From Streptomyces resistomycificus (GTDB lineage: Bacteria > Actinomycetota > Actinomycetes > Streptomycetales > Streptomycetaceae), in assembly GCF_001514265.1 (NCBI RefSeq), contig NZ_KQ948989.1:434001-498000 (forward strand): a stretch of DNA of 64,000 bases, written 5' to 3'. The translations under genes and the position numbers were made by a program. The notes under the pieces are model-generated. The model made no database searches and was not told the DNA's origin. It was given only the letters and a program-made list of their open reading frames with translations. Below are positions 52,983-61,746 of this stretch, one piece after another. Numbering within the stretch: position 1 is the first letter of the stretch; the number at the start of each line of letters is the position of its first letter.

Positions 52983-53690
52983 ATGATCACAGAGGAGAGC
53001 AGGGGAGAGGCCGTCGTACGGCTCGACGGTGTGCGCAAGGAGTACGGCGAGACGACCGCGCTGAACGGGGTGTCGCTGGAGATCCGGGCGGGGGAGGCGG
53101 TCGCGGTGATGGGGCCCTCGGGGTGCGGCAAGTCCACCTTCCTCAACATGATTGCGGGACTGGACCGGCCGACGGGCGGGACGGTCGTCGTACACGGCGA
53201 GAACGTGGGGGAGTTGAACGAGAAGGGCCTCGCCCTGTACCGGCGCCGGCGCATCGGCATGATCTTCCAGTTCTTCAACCTGGTCGACGACCTGTCGGCG
53301 CTCGACAACGTGGCCCTCGCCGCGCAGTTGACCGGCACCCCGGCGCGCCAGGCCCGCCGCCGCGCGCTCGAACTCTTCGACGAGCTCGGTGTCGCCGACC
53401 GCCGCAACGCCTACCCGGCGGCGCTCAGCGGCGGCGAGCGGCAACGCGTCGCCGTCGCCCGGGCGTTGATGAACCGCCCGGCCCTGCTGCTGGCGGACGA
53501 GCCGACCGGCGCCCTCGACAGCCGCTCCGGCGAGCAGGTGATGGACCTGCTGCTCGACCTCAACCAGATCGGCCAGACCCTGATCCTGGTGACCCACGAC
53601 GAGCGCCTCGCCAAACGCTGTGCCAGCCGGCTGGTCGAGTTCGCCGACGGCAGGGTGAAGGGCGAGCACACCCTGGAGCCGTCCGCATGA
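52983..53690 (+). CDS. ABC transporter ATPase (MacB/LolD-like)
   Basis: 235-residue ATPase partnering the FtsX-type permease. Walker A GPSGCGKST, Q-loop FQFFNLVDDL, signature LSGGERQRV, Walker B LLLADEPTGALD, H-loop VTHDERLAKR. This MacB/LolD class drives mechanotransmission rather than classical transport and often confers resistance to peptide antibiotics or releases lipoproteins. No ribosome binding site precedes ATG 52983, suggesting leaderless translation. The stop overlaps the permease ATG (ATGA). The divergent kinase-regulator pair probably adjusts expression. Confidence 0.95.
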   Translation: MITEESRGEAVVRLDGVRKEYGETTALNGVSLEIRAGEAVAVMGPSGCGKSTFLNMIAGLDRPTGGTVVVHGENVGELNEKGLALYRRRRIGMIFQFFNLVDDLSALDNVALAAQLTGTPARQARRRALELFDELGVADRRNAYPAALSGGERQRVAVARALMNRPALLLADEPTGALDSRSGEQVMDLLLDLNQIGQTLILVTHDERLAKRCASRLVEFADGRVKGEHTLEPSA

Positions 53691-55999
53691 GGGCGGTGTG
53701 GCGCACGGCCCGCGCGGCGGTTCGGCGGCGCAGACTCCAGACCCTCGTCATCGCGCTGGTCACGCTGACCTCGACGACGGCGATCGTGGTGGCGCTCGGC
53801 CTGCTCGACGCGGCCACCGCCCCCTTCGACAAGGCCTTCGAAAAGCAGCGCGGCCCGCATGTCGTCGCCGCCTTCGATCCCGCCGCGGTCTTAGACGCGG
53901 AGCTGGCGCGGGCGGCCCGGCAGCCCGGGGTGGAGGCGGCCGCGGGGCCCTTCGCCCAGGCCGTGATCGAACTCCCGCGCGGGACCATGGACTTCGGCCT
54001 CGGAAGCGACCTCACCATCGTCGGACGTGCCGACCCCGCCGCGCCGGTGGACCGGCTCGACGTGTGGGCGGGGCGCTGGGCGACCCGGCCCGGTGAGGTC
54101 GTCCTGAACCGGCAGCCGGACTGGACCGCCGACGACCTCGGCAAGAAACTCGAGGTGCCGTCGGGCCCGGACCTCACCGTCGTCGGATTCGCCTTCGACC
54201 TGAGCCGCAGCGCGCACGGCTGGGTGGCCCCCGAGCAGATGGACGCCCTGCACCCCACGGCCACGCAGATGCTCTTCCGCTTCACCGACGCGGCGTCGAA
54301 GGACGGGCTCCAGGCGAGCCTGGCCGACGTCACCGAGTCGCTGGCGCCCAACGCGCTGACGGCCTCGCAGTCGTACCTCACCCTCAAGGACCGGATCGGC
54401 AGCTCGGCCAAGGCGTACACGCCCTACCTGATGGCCTTCGGCGTCCTCGGCATCGTGGTCGCGGTGCTGATCGTCGCCAACGTGGTCAGCGGCGCGGTCA
54501 TCTCCGGTTTCCGGCACATCGGCATTCTGAAGGCCCTGGGCTTCACGCCGGGGCAGGTGGTCGCCGTGTACCTCACGATGATCTCCGTCCCCGCGGTCGC
54601 CGGGTGCGTCCTGGGTACCGTCACCGGCAACCTGCTGGCGCGCCCCTTCTTCGAGCTCGTCTTCACGGGGCCCGATGCCGGGGTGTTCCACGGCAACGTG
54701 GGCATCGCGGTGTGGGTGAACGTCCTCGCCCTGCTCGGCATGCCCGGCGTGTGTCTGCTCGCCGCCCTCGCCCCGGCGGCGCGTGCCCACCGGCTGTCCG
54801 CGGCCCGGGCGATCAGCGCGGGCAGCGCCCCGCGCGCCGGGCGCGCCCTGGGTGTCCAGCGGCGGCTGGCCGGCAGCCGGCTGCCGCGCTCGGTGAGCCT
54901 CGGAGTCGGTCTGCCGTTCGCCCGTCCCGGCCGCAGCGCCCTCACGCTCGCCGCCGTCATCCTCGGGGTGACCACGGTGACGTTCGCGACCGGTCTGGCC
55001 ACGACGATGACCCGGTTCGGTGAGGCGGGCCGGGACTCGTACCAAGTCACGGTGTACGTGGGCAAGTACAAGGACGGCAAGGAGATCAGGCCGACGCACG
55101 ACGACCTCGCGCTCCATTCGCTGCTGGGGGACCTGCCCGGAGCCGAGGAGGTCACGGCGAGGTCGGACGTCGAGGTGCGCATGGCCGGCTCCGCGCAGCC
55201 GGTGATGCTCGAAGGCCGTCGGGGCGACCGGCCGCGGTTGGACAGTGTGCTGACCGACGGGCGGTGGCTGCACCGGCCCGGCGAGGTCGTCGCGGGCTCC
55301 GCCTTCCTGCGGCAGAACGACCTGCGGGTCGGCGACCGCTTCCGCCTGGAGAAGGGCGACCGGCACGAGTCGCTGGTGATCGTCGGCGAGTTCATGCACA
55401 ACGACCGCCGTCTCGTGGTCACCCACCAGTCGACGCTGACCGCCCTGGTGCCCGGGGAGAAGCCCATCGCCTACCACGTCAAGCTGCGCGACGGAGCCGA
55501 TCCGACCGCCTATGCCCGCGCGGCGCGGGCCGCCGACCCCGGGGTCAGCCCGGACCCGGTCGGAGCCAACGCCACCACCCAGACCATCATCGGCTCGGCC
55601 GCGGTGCTCACCCTGATGCTCGCCGTGGTCGCCTCCCTCGGCGTCTTCAACACCGCCGTCCTCAACACCCGCGACCGCCGCCGCGACCTGGGCATGCTCA
55701 AGTCAATCGGCATGACGCCACGACAGGTCACGGCGATGACGGTGACCTCGATGGCGGTGCTCGGCGCCCTCGGCACCCTGGTCGGTGTCCCGCTCGGTAT
55801 CGCGGGTCACCACCTGGTGGTGCCGCGGATGGCGGATGCCGTGGACATCACGCTGCCCTCGTTCATGACGGACGTCTGGCACGCGGGCACGCTGCTGGCC
55901 CTGGCGCCGGCGGGTGTCGGGATCGCCGTCCTCGGTGCGTACGTCCCGGCGCGCAGGGCGGCGCGGCTGACGGTCGCGCAGGTACTCCACAGCGAGTGA
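53687..55999 (+). CDS. FtsX-like ABC permease, TTA-containing
   Basis: 770-residue membrane protein of the MacB/FtsX permease type. An N-terminal helix and a ~200-residue extracellular domain are followed by three helices (one FtsX unit, GILKALGFTPGQVVAVYL), a linker, a second extracellular domain and a second FtsX unit (DLGMLKSIGMTPRQVTAM). Leu69 is encoded by TTA at 53891-53893, so translation should need the bldA tRNA and thus fall in differentiation or stationary phase. It is co-translated with the ATPase. Exports or extracts a peptide, lipid or antibiotic; substrate unknown. Confidence 0.94.
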   Translation: MRAVWRTARAAVRRRRLQTLVIALVTLTSTTAIVVALGLLDAATAPFDKAFEKQRGPHVVAAFDPAAVLDAELARAARQPGVEAAAGPFAQAVIELPRGTMDFGLGSDLTIVGRADPAAPVDRLDVWAGRWATRPGEVVLNRQPDWTADDLGKKLEVPSGPDLTVVGFAFDLSRSAHGWVAPEQMDALHPTATQMLFRFTDAASKDGLQASLADVTESLAPNALTASQSYLTLKDRIGSSAKAYTPYLMAFGVLGIVVAVLIVANVVSGAVISGFRHIGILKALGFTPGQVVAVYLTMISVPAVAGCVLGTVTGNLLARPFFELVFTGPDAGVFHGNVGIAVWVNVLALLGMPGVCLLAALAPAARAHRLSAARAISAGSAPRAGRALGVQRRLAGSRLPRSVSLGVGLPFARPGRSALTLAAVILGVTTVTFATGLATTMTRFGEAGRDSYQVTVYVGKYKDGKEIRPTHDDLALHSLLGDLPGAEEVTARSDVEVRMAGSAQPVMLEGRRGDRPRLDSVLTDGRWLHRPGEVVAGSAFLRQNDLRVGDRFRLEKGDRHESLVIVGEFMHNDRRLVVTHQSTLTALVPGEKPIAYHVKLRDGADPTAYARAARAADPGVSPDPVGANATTQTIIGSAAVLTLMLAVVASLGVFNTAVLNTRDRRRDLGMLKSIGMTPRQVTAMTVTSMAVLGALGTLVGVPLGIAGHHLVVPRMADAVDITLPSFMTDVWHAGTLLALAPAGVGIAVLGAYVPARRAARLTVAQVLHSE

Positions 56000-56041
56000 C
56001 GTGCCGCGGCGACAGCGCTGCTGCCGGCGGGTGACCCCTGC

Positions 56042-56079
56042 GGGGTCGGTGGCACGCCCGCCGACGTGCCACCGACCCC
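56042..56079. terminator. Bidirectional hairpin terminator
   Basis: Perfect 15-bp stem, 56042-56056 with 56065-56079, 8-nt loop, in the 117-bp gap between the convergent FtsX permease and glucarate dehydratase genes. Suited to end transcripts from both sides. Confidence 0.85.
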
Positions 56080-56116
56080 TCCGCTCAGGAGAGCGGCAGC
56101 CGCTGCCCGAACCCGG

Positions 56117-57376
56117 TCACCAGCGCGGCAGCCTGAGTTCGTAGTCCGGCTGGATCCGCCGCATGTACCCCGTGTCGTCCCTCGTCCGCATCCCGGAGTC
56201 CACGTACAGCCGGTGCAGCCGGCCCAGGGCGTCGTGGTCGAGTTCCACCCCGAGGCCGGGACCGCTCGGCACCGCGACGGCACCGTCGCGCAGTTCCAAT
56301 ACACCCGGCACGATCACGTCGTCGGCCGAGTTCCACGGGTAGTGCGTGTCGCAGGAGTGGTCGAGATTCGGGATGGCGGCGGCCACGTGGGTCATCGCGG
56401 CGAGAGAGATGCCCAGGTGGGAGTTGGAGTGCATGGACAGGGCGAGCCCGAACGCCTCGCAGACGGCGGCCAGTTCGCGAGTCCGGCGCAGGCCGCCCCA
56501 GTAGTGGTGGTCGGTGAGCAGGACCTGGATCGCGTCCTGCTCGACCGCCGGCCTCAGGTGTTCCCAGGCGATCACGCACATGTTCGTCGCCAGTGGCAGG
56601 GGCGAGTTCTTCGCGACCTCGGCCATACCCGGAATGCCCTTGGTCGGGTCCTCCAGGTACTCCAGTACGCCGTCCAGTTCGCGGGCGACGTACCGCGAGG
56701 TCTCCACCGTCCAGGCGGTGTTCGGGTCCAGTCGCAACGGCTCCCCGGGGAACGCCTCCGCCAGCGCCCTGATCGCGGCGATCTCCTCGTCGGGTGGGAA
56801 GACCCCGCCCTTGAGCTTGAACGAGCGGAAGCCGTAGCGCTGCCGCATCAGCCGGGCCTGCTCGACGATCCCGGCGGGGTCCAGCGCCTCACCCCAGTCG
56901 TCGCCGACGGCCGCGCGGCCGTCGAGCGCCGGGTGCTCGCCCCACTTGTAGAAGAGGTACGCCGCGAAGGGCACGTGGTCGCGGACCGCACCGCCGAGCA
57001 GATCGACGACCGGGCGGCCGAGCAGCCTGCCCTGCGCGTCCAGGCAGGCCACCTCCACCGCCGAGGTCGTCCACCCGCGCTCGTGGGAGCTGGGCACGGT
57101 CGGCAGCAGGGCGGCGTCGATCGCGGCCGAGAGGGCGGTCGTGTCGAAGACGTCCATGCCGACGACGACCTTGGCCGCCGCCTTGAGCCGCTCCAGACGG
57201 GCCGTACCGCCCGGCGACTCGCCGAGGCCCACCGTGCCGTCCTCCAGGACGAGTTGGAGGATCACGCGCAGTGCCAGGGGTTCGTGGACCCCGTTGGAGT
57301 TGAGCAGCGGCGGGTCGCGGAACGCGATCGGAGTGACGACGAGTTCACGGATCCTGGTGTCGCCCGAGGTGCTCAC
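56117..57376 (-). CDS. gudD: Glucarate dehydratase
   Basis: 419-residue enolase-superfamily enzyme that dehydrates D-glucarate to 5-keto-4-deoxyglucarate. Key residues: KxK pair Lys187 and Lys189 (FKLKGG), metal ligands Asp217, Glu242 and a later Asp289-Asn265 region, and a catalytic His in SMHSNSHLG (His316/320). Specific blocks NSNGVHEPLA, PLATNMCV and DHHYWGGLRR are those of glucarate rather than mandelate enzymes. GTG 57376 overlaps the kdgD stop (GTGA), so translation is coupled. It is the last gene of the sugar-acid operon; a 15-bp hairpin follows. Confidence 0.95.
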   Translation of the reverse strand: MSTSGDTRIRELVVTPIAFRDPPLLNSNGVHEPLALRVILQLVLEDGTVGLGESPGGTARLERLKAAAKVVVGMDVFDTTALSAAIDAALLPTVPSSHERGWTTSAVEVACLDAQGRLLGRPVVDLLGGAVRDHVPFAAYLFYKWGEHPALDGRAAVGDDWGEALDPAGIVEQARLMRQRYGFRSFKLKGGVFPPDEEIAAIRALAEAFPGEPLRLDPNTAWTVETSRYVARELDGVLEYLEDPTKGIPGMAEVAKNSPLPLATNMCVIAWEHLRPAVEQDAIQVLLTDHHYWGGLRRTRELAAVCEAFGLALSMHSNSHLGISLAAMTHVAAAIPNLDHSCDTHYPWNSADDVIVPGVLELRDGAVAVPSGPGLGVELDHDALGRLHRLYVDSGMRTRDDTGYMRRIQPDYELRLPRW

Positions 57377-58281
57377 GCGCCGATCACCTCCAGGCCGTGG
57401 TCGATGAGTTTCGCGAGCCGCGCGACGTGCTCGGGCGTGGCGTCGAGCAGGGGCGCCCGGACGCCGCCGACGTCCAGACCGCGGATCGTCACCCCGGCCT
57501 TGACGAGCGCCACGGCGTAGCCGGGAACCTCGTCGCGCAGCTCCACGAGCGGGGCGTAGAACTCGTCGAGGAGCGTGTTGACCAGCGTCTCGTCGCCCTC
57601 GGTGAGGGCACGGTGGAAGGCCAGGGCGATCTCCGGGGCGAAGGCGAACACGGCGGAGGAGTACAGGTCGACGCCGATGCCCTGGTAGGCGGGGGCGGTC
57701 ATCTCGGCGGTGGGCAGGCCGTTGAAGAACTGGAAGTCCTCCCCGCCCGGCACCATCCGCACGGCACGCACGATGCGGTGCATCCGCTCGATGTCCCCGA
57801 GGCCGTCCTTGAGGCCGACCACCCCGGGCAGGGCGGCGATCTCGGCGGCCGTCGCCGCGGTGAGCCGGGCGGTGCCGCGCTGGTAGAAGACCACGGGCAG
57901 GGACGTCGAGGCGGTGACCTCGCGGACGTACCGCACCAGACCCCGCTGGGGCGCGGTCACCAGGTACGGCGGCAGCAGCAGGATGCCGTCGGCGCCCGCG
58001 CGTTCGACGCGGGCGGCCTGGTCCGCGGCGACCGGCGTCGGGCCGCCCGCGGCCGCCAGGACGGGCACCCGTCCCCCGGTCGTCGCGACCGCGACCCGGG
58101 TGGCCCGCTCGATCTCGTCGGGCGTCAGCGCGTGGAACTCACCGGTGCCGCAGGCGACGAACACGCCGCCCGCTCCGGCCGTGACTCCGGCCTCGATGTG
58201 CCGGGCGAGCCGTTCCTCGTCCAGCGAGCCGTCCGCGGCGAACGGCGTGACCGGGAAGAACAGCACTCCTTGGAACTTCAT
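57373..58281 (-). CDS. kdgD: 5-dehydro-4-deoxyglucarate dehydratase
   Basis: 302-residue enzyme of the DHDPS/NAL superfamily that dehydrates and decarboxylates 5-keto-4-deoxyglucarate to alpha-ketoglutarate semialdehyde, the step after GudD. Schiff-base Lys158 (VVGLKDG), Tyr133 (VVFYQRG) and the GTGEFHAL loop (about 45-52) are those of KDGDH enzymes. ATG 58281 follows GGGAG. Between the permease gene (47-nt gap) and gudD (4-nt overlap). The semialdehyde dehydrogenase that would complete the route to alpha-ketoglutarate is not in this window. Confidence 0.94.
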   Translation of the reverse strand: MKFQGVLFFPVTPFAADGSLDEERLARHIEAGVTAGAGGVFVACGTGEFHALTPDEIERATRVAVATTGGRVPVLAAAGGPTPVAADQAARVERAGADGILLLPPYLVTAPQRGLVRYVREVTASTSLPVVFYQRGTARLTAATAAEIAALPGVVGLKDGLGDIERMHRIVRAVRMVPGGEDFQFFNGLPTAEMTAPAYQGIGVDLYSSAVFAFAPEIALAFHRALTEGDETLVNTLLDEFYAPLVELRDEVPGYAVALVKAGVTIRGLDVGGVRAPLLDATPEHVARLAKLIDHGLEVIGA

Positions 58282-58328
58282 GTCTCCCTCGTAACTACGG
58301 GTGTGGGGGCAGCACTTGCGCGGGGGGA

Positions 58329-59273
58329 TCAGCCCTTCGTGGCACCGGCGGCGATGCCGGTGACCAGCGAGCGCTGGAGGAGCAGGTAGACGATCAGGCT
58401 GGGGACCAGGGCGATGAGCGCACCGGCGAGTACCACCCCGGAGCCGACCTCGGGGTCGGTGCGCAGGATGGACAGGGCGACGGTGACCGTGTAGTCGGTG
58501 GGGTCCTTGGCGGCGATCAGGGGCAGCAGGTACTGGTCCCAGATCATGACGAAGCCCAGCACGCCGGCCACGCCGAGGGCGGGCTTGCACAGGGGCAGCA
58601 CGATCTGCCACAGCATGCGGAACTCGCCGACGCCGTCGAGGCGGGCGGCCTCCTCGATCTCGGTGGGGATGTCCTTCATGAACTCGGTCAGGAGCATCAC
58701 GGAGAAGCCCCAGGCTCCGAGAGGCAGGATCACACCCCAGGCCGTGCCCTTCAGGTCCAGGCCGACCACCGGGACGTGGCCGAGGACCAGGGACAGCGGG
58801 ATCGCGATGACCTCCTCGGGGAGCATCATGGTGAGCATGAACAGGGTCAGGATCAGCGCCTGACCGCAGAACCTGTGCCGGGCCAGCGCGTACGCGGCGA
58901 GCACCGAGACCGCGAGCTGCAGCAGCAGCGCGCCGCCGGCGATGACCAGCGAGTTGGTGAAGTAGTCCCAGATGCCGCGCTCGCCCGCCACCCTGAAGTT
59001 CAGCATGGTGCTGTCGCGCGGCAGGAAGGACAGCGAGGAGCCGCTCGCGTGGGTGCTGAACGCGCCGGAGACGATCGTCAGGAACGGCGCCGCGAAGATC
59101 CCCAGCGCGATCGCGCAGAGCAGGATCCGCAGGGCCCAGGCGGCCGAGGGCCTGTCGCTCCAGCCGAGCGCGGTGTCGAAGCGGGCGGGAGTCGCGCGCC
59201 GGGGCTCGGCGGCCTTGCGCACGGCGGCGCTCGGTACCGGTGTGCGGACCGGGTCGATGGCGGGTGCGCTCAT
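58329..59273 (-). CDS. Sugar-acid ABC transporter permease (MalG-like)
   Basis: 314-residue inner-membrane permease of the CUT1 family. A basic tail of ~45 residues precedes six helices; the EAA loop reads EIEEAARLDGVGEFRMLWQIVLP without its longer flanks, and contacts the ATPase. ATG 59273 overlaps the stop of the preceding permease gene by 4 nt (ATGA). No ATPase gene is in the operon, so it probably uses a shared ATPase such as MsiK, as other Streptomyces CUT1 systems do (inference). Confidence 0.92.
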   Translation of the reverse strand: MSAPAIDPVRTPVPSAAVRKAAEPRRATPARFDTALGWSDRPSAAWALRILLCAIALGIFAAPFLTIVSGAFSTHASGSSLSFLPRDSTMLNFRVAGERGIWDYFTNSLVIAGGALLLQLAVSVLAAYALARHRFCGQALILTLFMLTMMLPEEVIAIPLSLVLGHVPVVGLDLKGTAWGVILPLGAWGFSVMLLTEFMKDIPTEIEEAARLDGVGEFRMLWQIVLPLCKPALGVAGVLGFVMIWDQYLLPLIAAKDPTDYTVTVALSILRTDPEVGSGVVLAGALIALVPSLIVYLLLQRSLVTGIAAGATKG

Positions 59274-60181
59274 CGCGCGTCTCCCCTCTTGCGGAAGTGG
59301 TTGACCGTGACGGTCAGCAGCAGGGTCACGCAGAGCAGCACCACGGAGGCCGCGGAGGCGCCGCCGATGTCGTTGCGGGTGAAGCCCAGGGTGTATGCGC
59401 GGGTCATCCAGACCTCGGTGGAGCCGGCCGGGCCGCCGCCGGTGAGGACGTACACCTCGGTGAACACGCGCAGTCCGCGGATCGCGGCGAGGGTGAGGAC
59501 GATGCCGAGCGCGGGACGGATCGCGGGCAGCGTCACGTGGCGCAGGCGCTGCCACAGGGAGACGCCGTCCATCGCGGCGGCCTCGTACAGGGTTCGGTCC
59601 ACGCCCGCCAGGCCGGCGAGGATGATCACCATGTTGTACGGGGCGAGCATCCAGACGCTCATCACCATCGTGGCCCACAGCGCGGTGTCCGGGTTGTCGA
59701 GGAAGGGCGTGGGCCCGAGGCCGAGGAAGCCGAGGCCCTGGTTGATCAGGCCGTCGGAGGTCGGGTAGTAGAGCAGCCGCCACATCTCGCCGACGACGGC
59801 GGTCGCCGTGACGACCGGCAGGAAGACCGCCGTGCGCACGATCTTCAGTGAGCGGGCCTGACCCTCGAGCAGCAGGGCAAGCGCGAAGCCGACGACGATG
59901 CCGCCCAGCGACATGCCGATGCCGAGGAGGAGGGTGTGGCCGATCGCGTCCTGGAAGCGGTGGTCGGTCAGGACGCGGGTGTAGTTGTCGAGGCCGACCC
60001 ACTTGTCGCCGAGGAAGGGCCGTACGTCGAAGAAGCTCAGCCAGATGCCCTTGGCCATCGGGACGAACTTGAAGACGAGGGCGAGCAGCAGGCCGGGGGC
60101 GAGGAACACCCACGGCAGGACGGCCTTCTTCCCGAAGACCCGAATTCTGCGCGCTCCGGGCGCGGTCACGGTAGCGGTCAT
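59270..60181 (-). CDS. Sugar-acid ABC transporter permease (MalF/UgpA-like)
   Basis: 303-residue CUT1 permease with six helices and EAA loop LYEAAAMDGVSLWQRLRHVTLP. It forms the membrane channel with the MalG-like partner. ATG 60181 overlaps the stop of the binding-protein gene (4 nt), and its own stop overlaps the next permease start, so the three are tightly coupled. Substrate inferred from the downstream gudD and kdgD genes: glucarate, galactarate or an oligomer releasing them. Confidence 0.92.
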   Translation of the reverse strand: MTATVTAPGARRIRVFGKKAVLPWVFLAPGLLLALVFKFVPMAKGIWLSFFDVRPFLGDKWVGLDNYTRVLTDHRFQDAIGHTLLLGIGMSLGGIVVGFALALLLEGQARSLKIVRTAVFLPVVTATAVVGEMWRLLYYPTSDGLINQGLGFLGLGPTPFLDNPDTALWATMVMSVWMLAPYNMVIILAGLAGVDRTLYEAAAMDGVSLWQRLRHVTLPAIRPALGIVLTLAAIRGLRVFTEVYVLTGGGPAGSTEVWMTRAYTLGFTRNDIGGASAASVVLLCVTLLLTVTVNHFRKRGDAR

Positions 60182-61509
60182 TTCAACAGGTCCTGGTCCT
60201 TGAGGTCACCGGCGAGGGTGTCGTTGAGTTCCTTCAGGCTGGAGCTGACGTCGCTGCCGCAGTACGTGAAGATCGCGTTGAGGCTGTCGGCGGTGTCCTG
60301 CTTGATCGGGGCGAAGTCCGGAGCGTTCGGGAACTGCCGGGAGGTGTCCTCGTACGCCTTCTGCACGACGCTCCAGCGGGCGTCGTCGCGCACCTTCGCC
60401 GCGTCCAGCGTGGCGTTGGTGGGAATGCGCACGACGGGCTGGTGGCCGTCGACGCTGGTCATGGCGATCTTCTGGCCCTCTGCGGAGACGAGGAACGCGG
60501 CCAGTGCCTGTTCCTGCTCCGTCTTGCCGGTCCTGGCGCCGAAGTAGACGTTCTCGCCGTCGGCCAGCACGTCGGAGCCGGCCGGGCCCGCGGGGGCGGG
60601 GACCACCTCGTACTTGTCCTTGCCGGGCGTCGCGTCGAAGGTGGTGATGTTGTACGGGCCGGTGAGGTACATACCGGCGTTGCCGTCCTGGAAGTTGGTG
60701 GCGGTCGAGGTGACGGCCGTGATCGCGCCGGGCTGGAGGACGTTCTTCCGGCCGCAGAAGAGGTTGTCCTTCATCCAGGTGACGGTGCGCAGGGCGGCCG
60801 CGGAGTCCATGGCGGGGCGGTAGCCGTCGCCGTCCTTCTCGATGATCTGCGCGCCGCCCTGCCACAGGAAGCTGGAGCCCCACCAGGCGACGTAGCCGTT
60901 CTGGGCGCTGCCGGGGGCGACCATGCCGTAGGTGTCGGCCTTGCCGTTGCCGTCGGGGTCCTCGGTGGCGAACGCGGTGGCGACCTTCAGCATGTCCGCC
61001 CAGGTCCTGGGGGCCGGCAGGCCGAGCTTGTGCAGCCAGTCCTTGCGGATCATCAAGGTCTGGGCCTGGCGGGAGTACGGGATGCCGTAGTGCCGGCCGT
61101 CGATGCCCACGGTGGAGGCCCAGCTCTTGGCGGTGATCTGGGCGTGGCCCGCGATCGAGTCGGGGTCGATCGGCTTGAGAAGCCCCTGGCTCTGGTAACT
61201 GCCCATCAGCGCCGTGTCGTTGATCATGACGTCCGGCAGGTCCTTGGTGGACGCCCGGCTCTGGAGCTGCTGGTCGAAGTTGATGACCGGCTGATAGTCG
61301 ATCTTGATGCCGGTCTTCTTGGTGAAGGCGGCGAAGACACGGTCGTAGGTGGCGGCGGAGTCCGGGTTGCTCCGGGTCCAGACCTCCAGAGTGTTCGGGT
61401 CGCCGGAACCTGCGCTGTCGGAGCCGGACCCACAGGCGGCCGTTCCGAACGTCAATCCCGCGGCAGTCAGCGCGGCAGCCAGGCGGCGACTTCGTCGGCG
61501 ATCGCCCAT
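60178..61509 (-). CDS. Sugar-acid ABC transporter binding lipoprotein
   Basis: 443-residue extracellular binding protein of the CUT1 type. Lipobox FGTAAC, Cys26; mature region LEVWTRSNPDSAATYDRVFAAF reduces to the usual SBP_bac_1 start, and GIPYSRQAQTLMIRKDW and MYLTGPYNI are typical of the family. First gene of the operon, preceded by a near-consensus promoter at 61563-61591 and a palindrome at 61529-61545 in its leader. Ligand probably a sugar acid by context. Confidence 0.92.
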   Translation of the reverse strand: MGDRRRSRRLAAALTAAGLTFGTAACGSGSDSAGSGDPNTLEVWTRSNPDSAATYDRVFAAFTKKTGIKIDYQPVINFDQQLQSRASTKDLPDVMINDTALMGSYQSQGLLKPIDPDSIAGHAQITAKSWASTVGIDGRHYGIPYSRQAQTLMIRKDWLHKLGLPAPRTWADMLKVATAFATEDPDGNGKADTYGMVAPGSAQNGYVAWWGSSFLWQGGAQIIEKDGDGYRPAMDSAAALRTVTWMKDNLFCGRKNVLQPGAITAVTSTATNFQDGNAGMYLTGPYNITTFDATPGKDKYEVVPAPAGPAGSDVLADGENVYFGARTGKTEQEQALAAFLVSAEGQKIAMTSVDGHQPVVRIPTNATLDAAKVRDDARWSVVQKAYEDTSRQFPNAPDFAPIKQDTADSLNAIFTYCGSDVSSSLKELNDTLAGDLKDQDLLK

Positions 61510-61528
61510 GGAGCTCTCCGTTCATATC

Positions 61529-61545
61529 CGTGAACTCGTTTCACG
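61529..61545. promoter_or_regulatory. Palindromic operator of the glucarate operon
   Basis: CGTGAA-CTCGT-TTCACG, perfect 6-bp arms, centred about 20 nt downstream of the predicted transcription start and 20 bp from the binding-protein ATG. Suits roadblock repression by a GntR-, IclR- or LacI-like regulator not encoded in the window. Confidence 0.6.
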
Positions 61546-61562
61546 AATCTAAATGATCGCCC

Positions 61563-61591
61563 AAGCTACGAATGGTTCATTCACATGTCAA
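61563..61591 (-). promoter_or_regulatory. Promoter of the glucarate operon
   Basis: On the minus strand a consensus -35 TTGACA (61586-61591) and a -10 TAGCTT (61563-61568) are separated by 17 nt. The surrounding sequence is markedly AT-rich for this genome. Confidence 0.75.
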
Positions 61592-61746
61592 TACATGGCT
61601 GAAATGTTTCACCAGCGTCACACGGTGTGGAGCGACGACCATGGGCGTCCGCCGACGCGACGAGCGGCACCTGACCGGTGCCGCTGGAGGGAGAGAAGGC
61701 GCTCAGGCCGCTGGGAGAAGGCGTTCAGGCCGCTGCGAGAGGGCGT

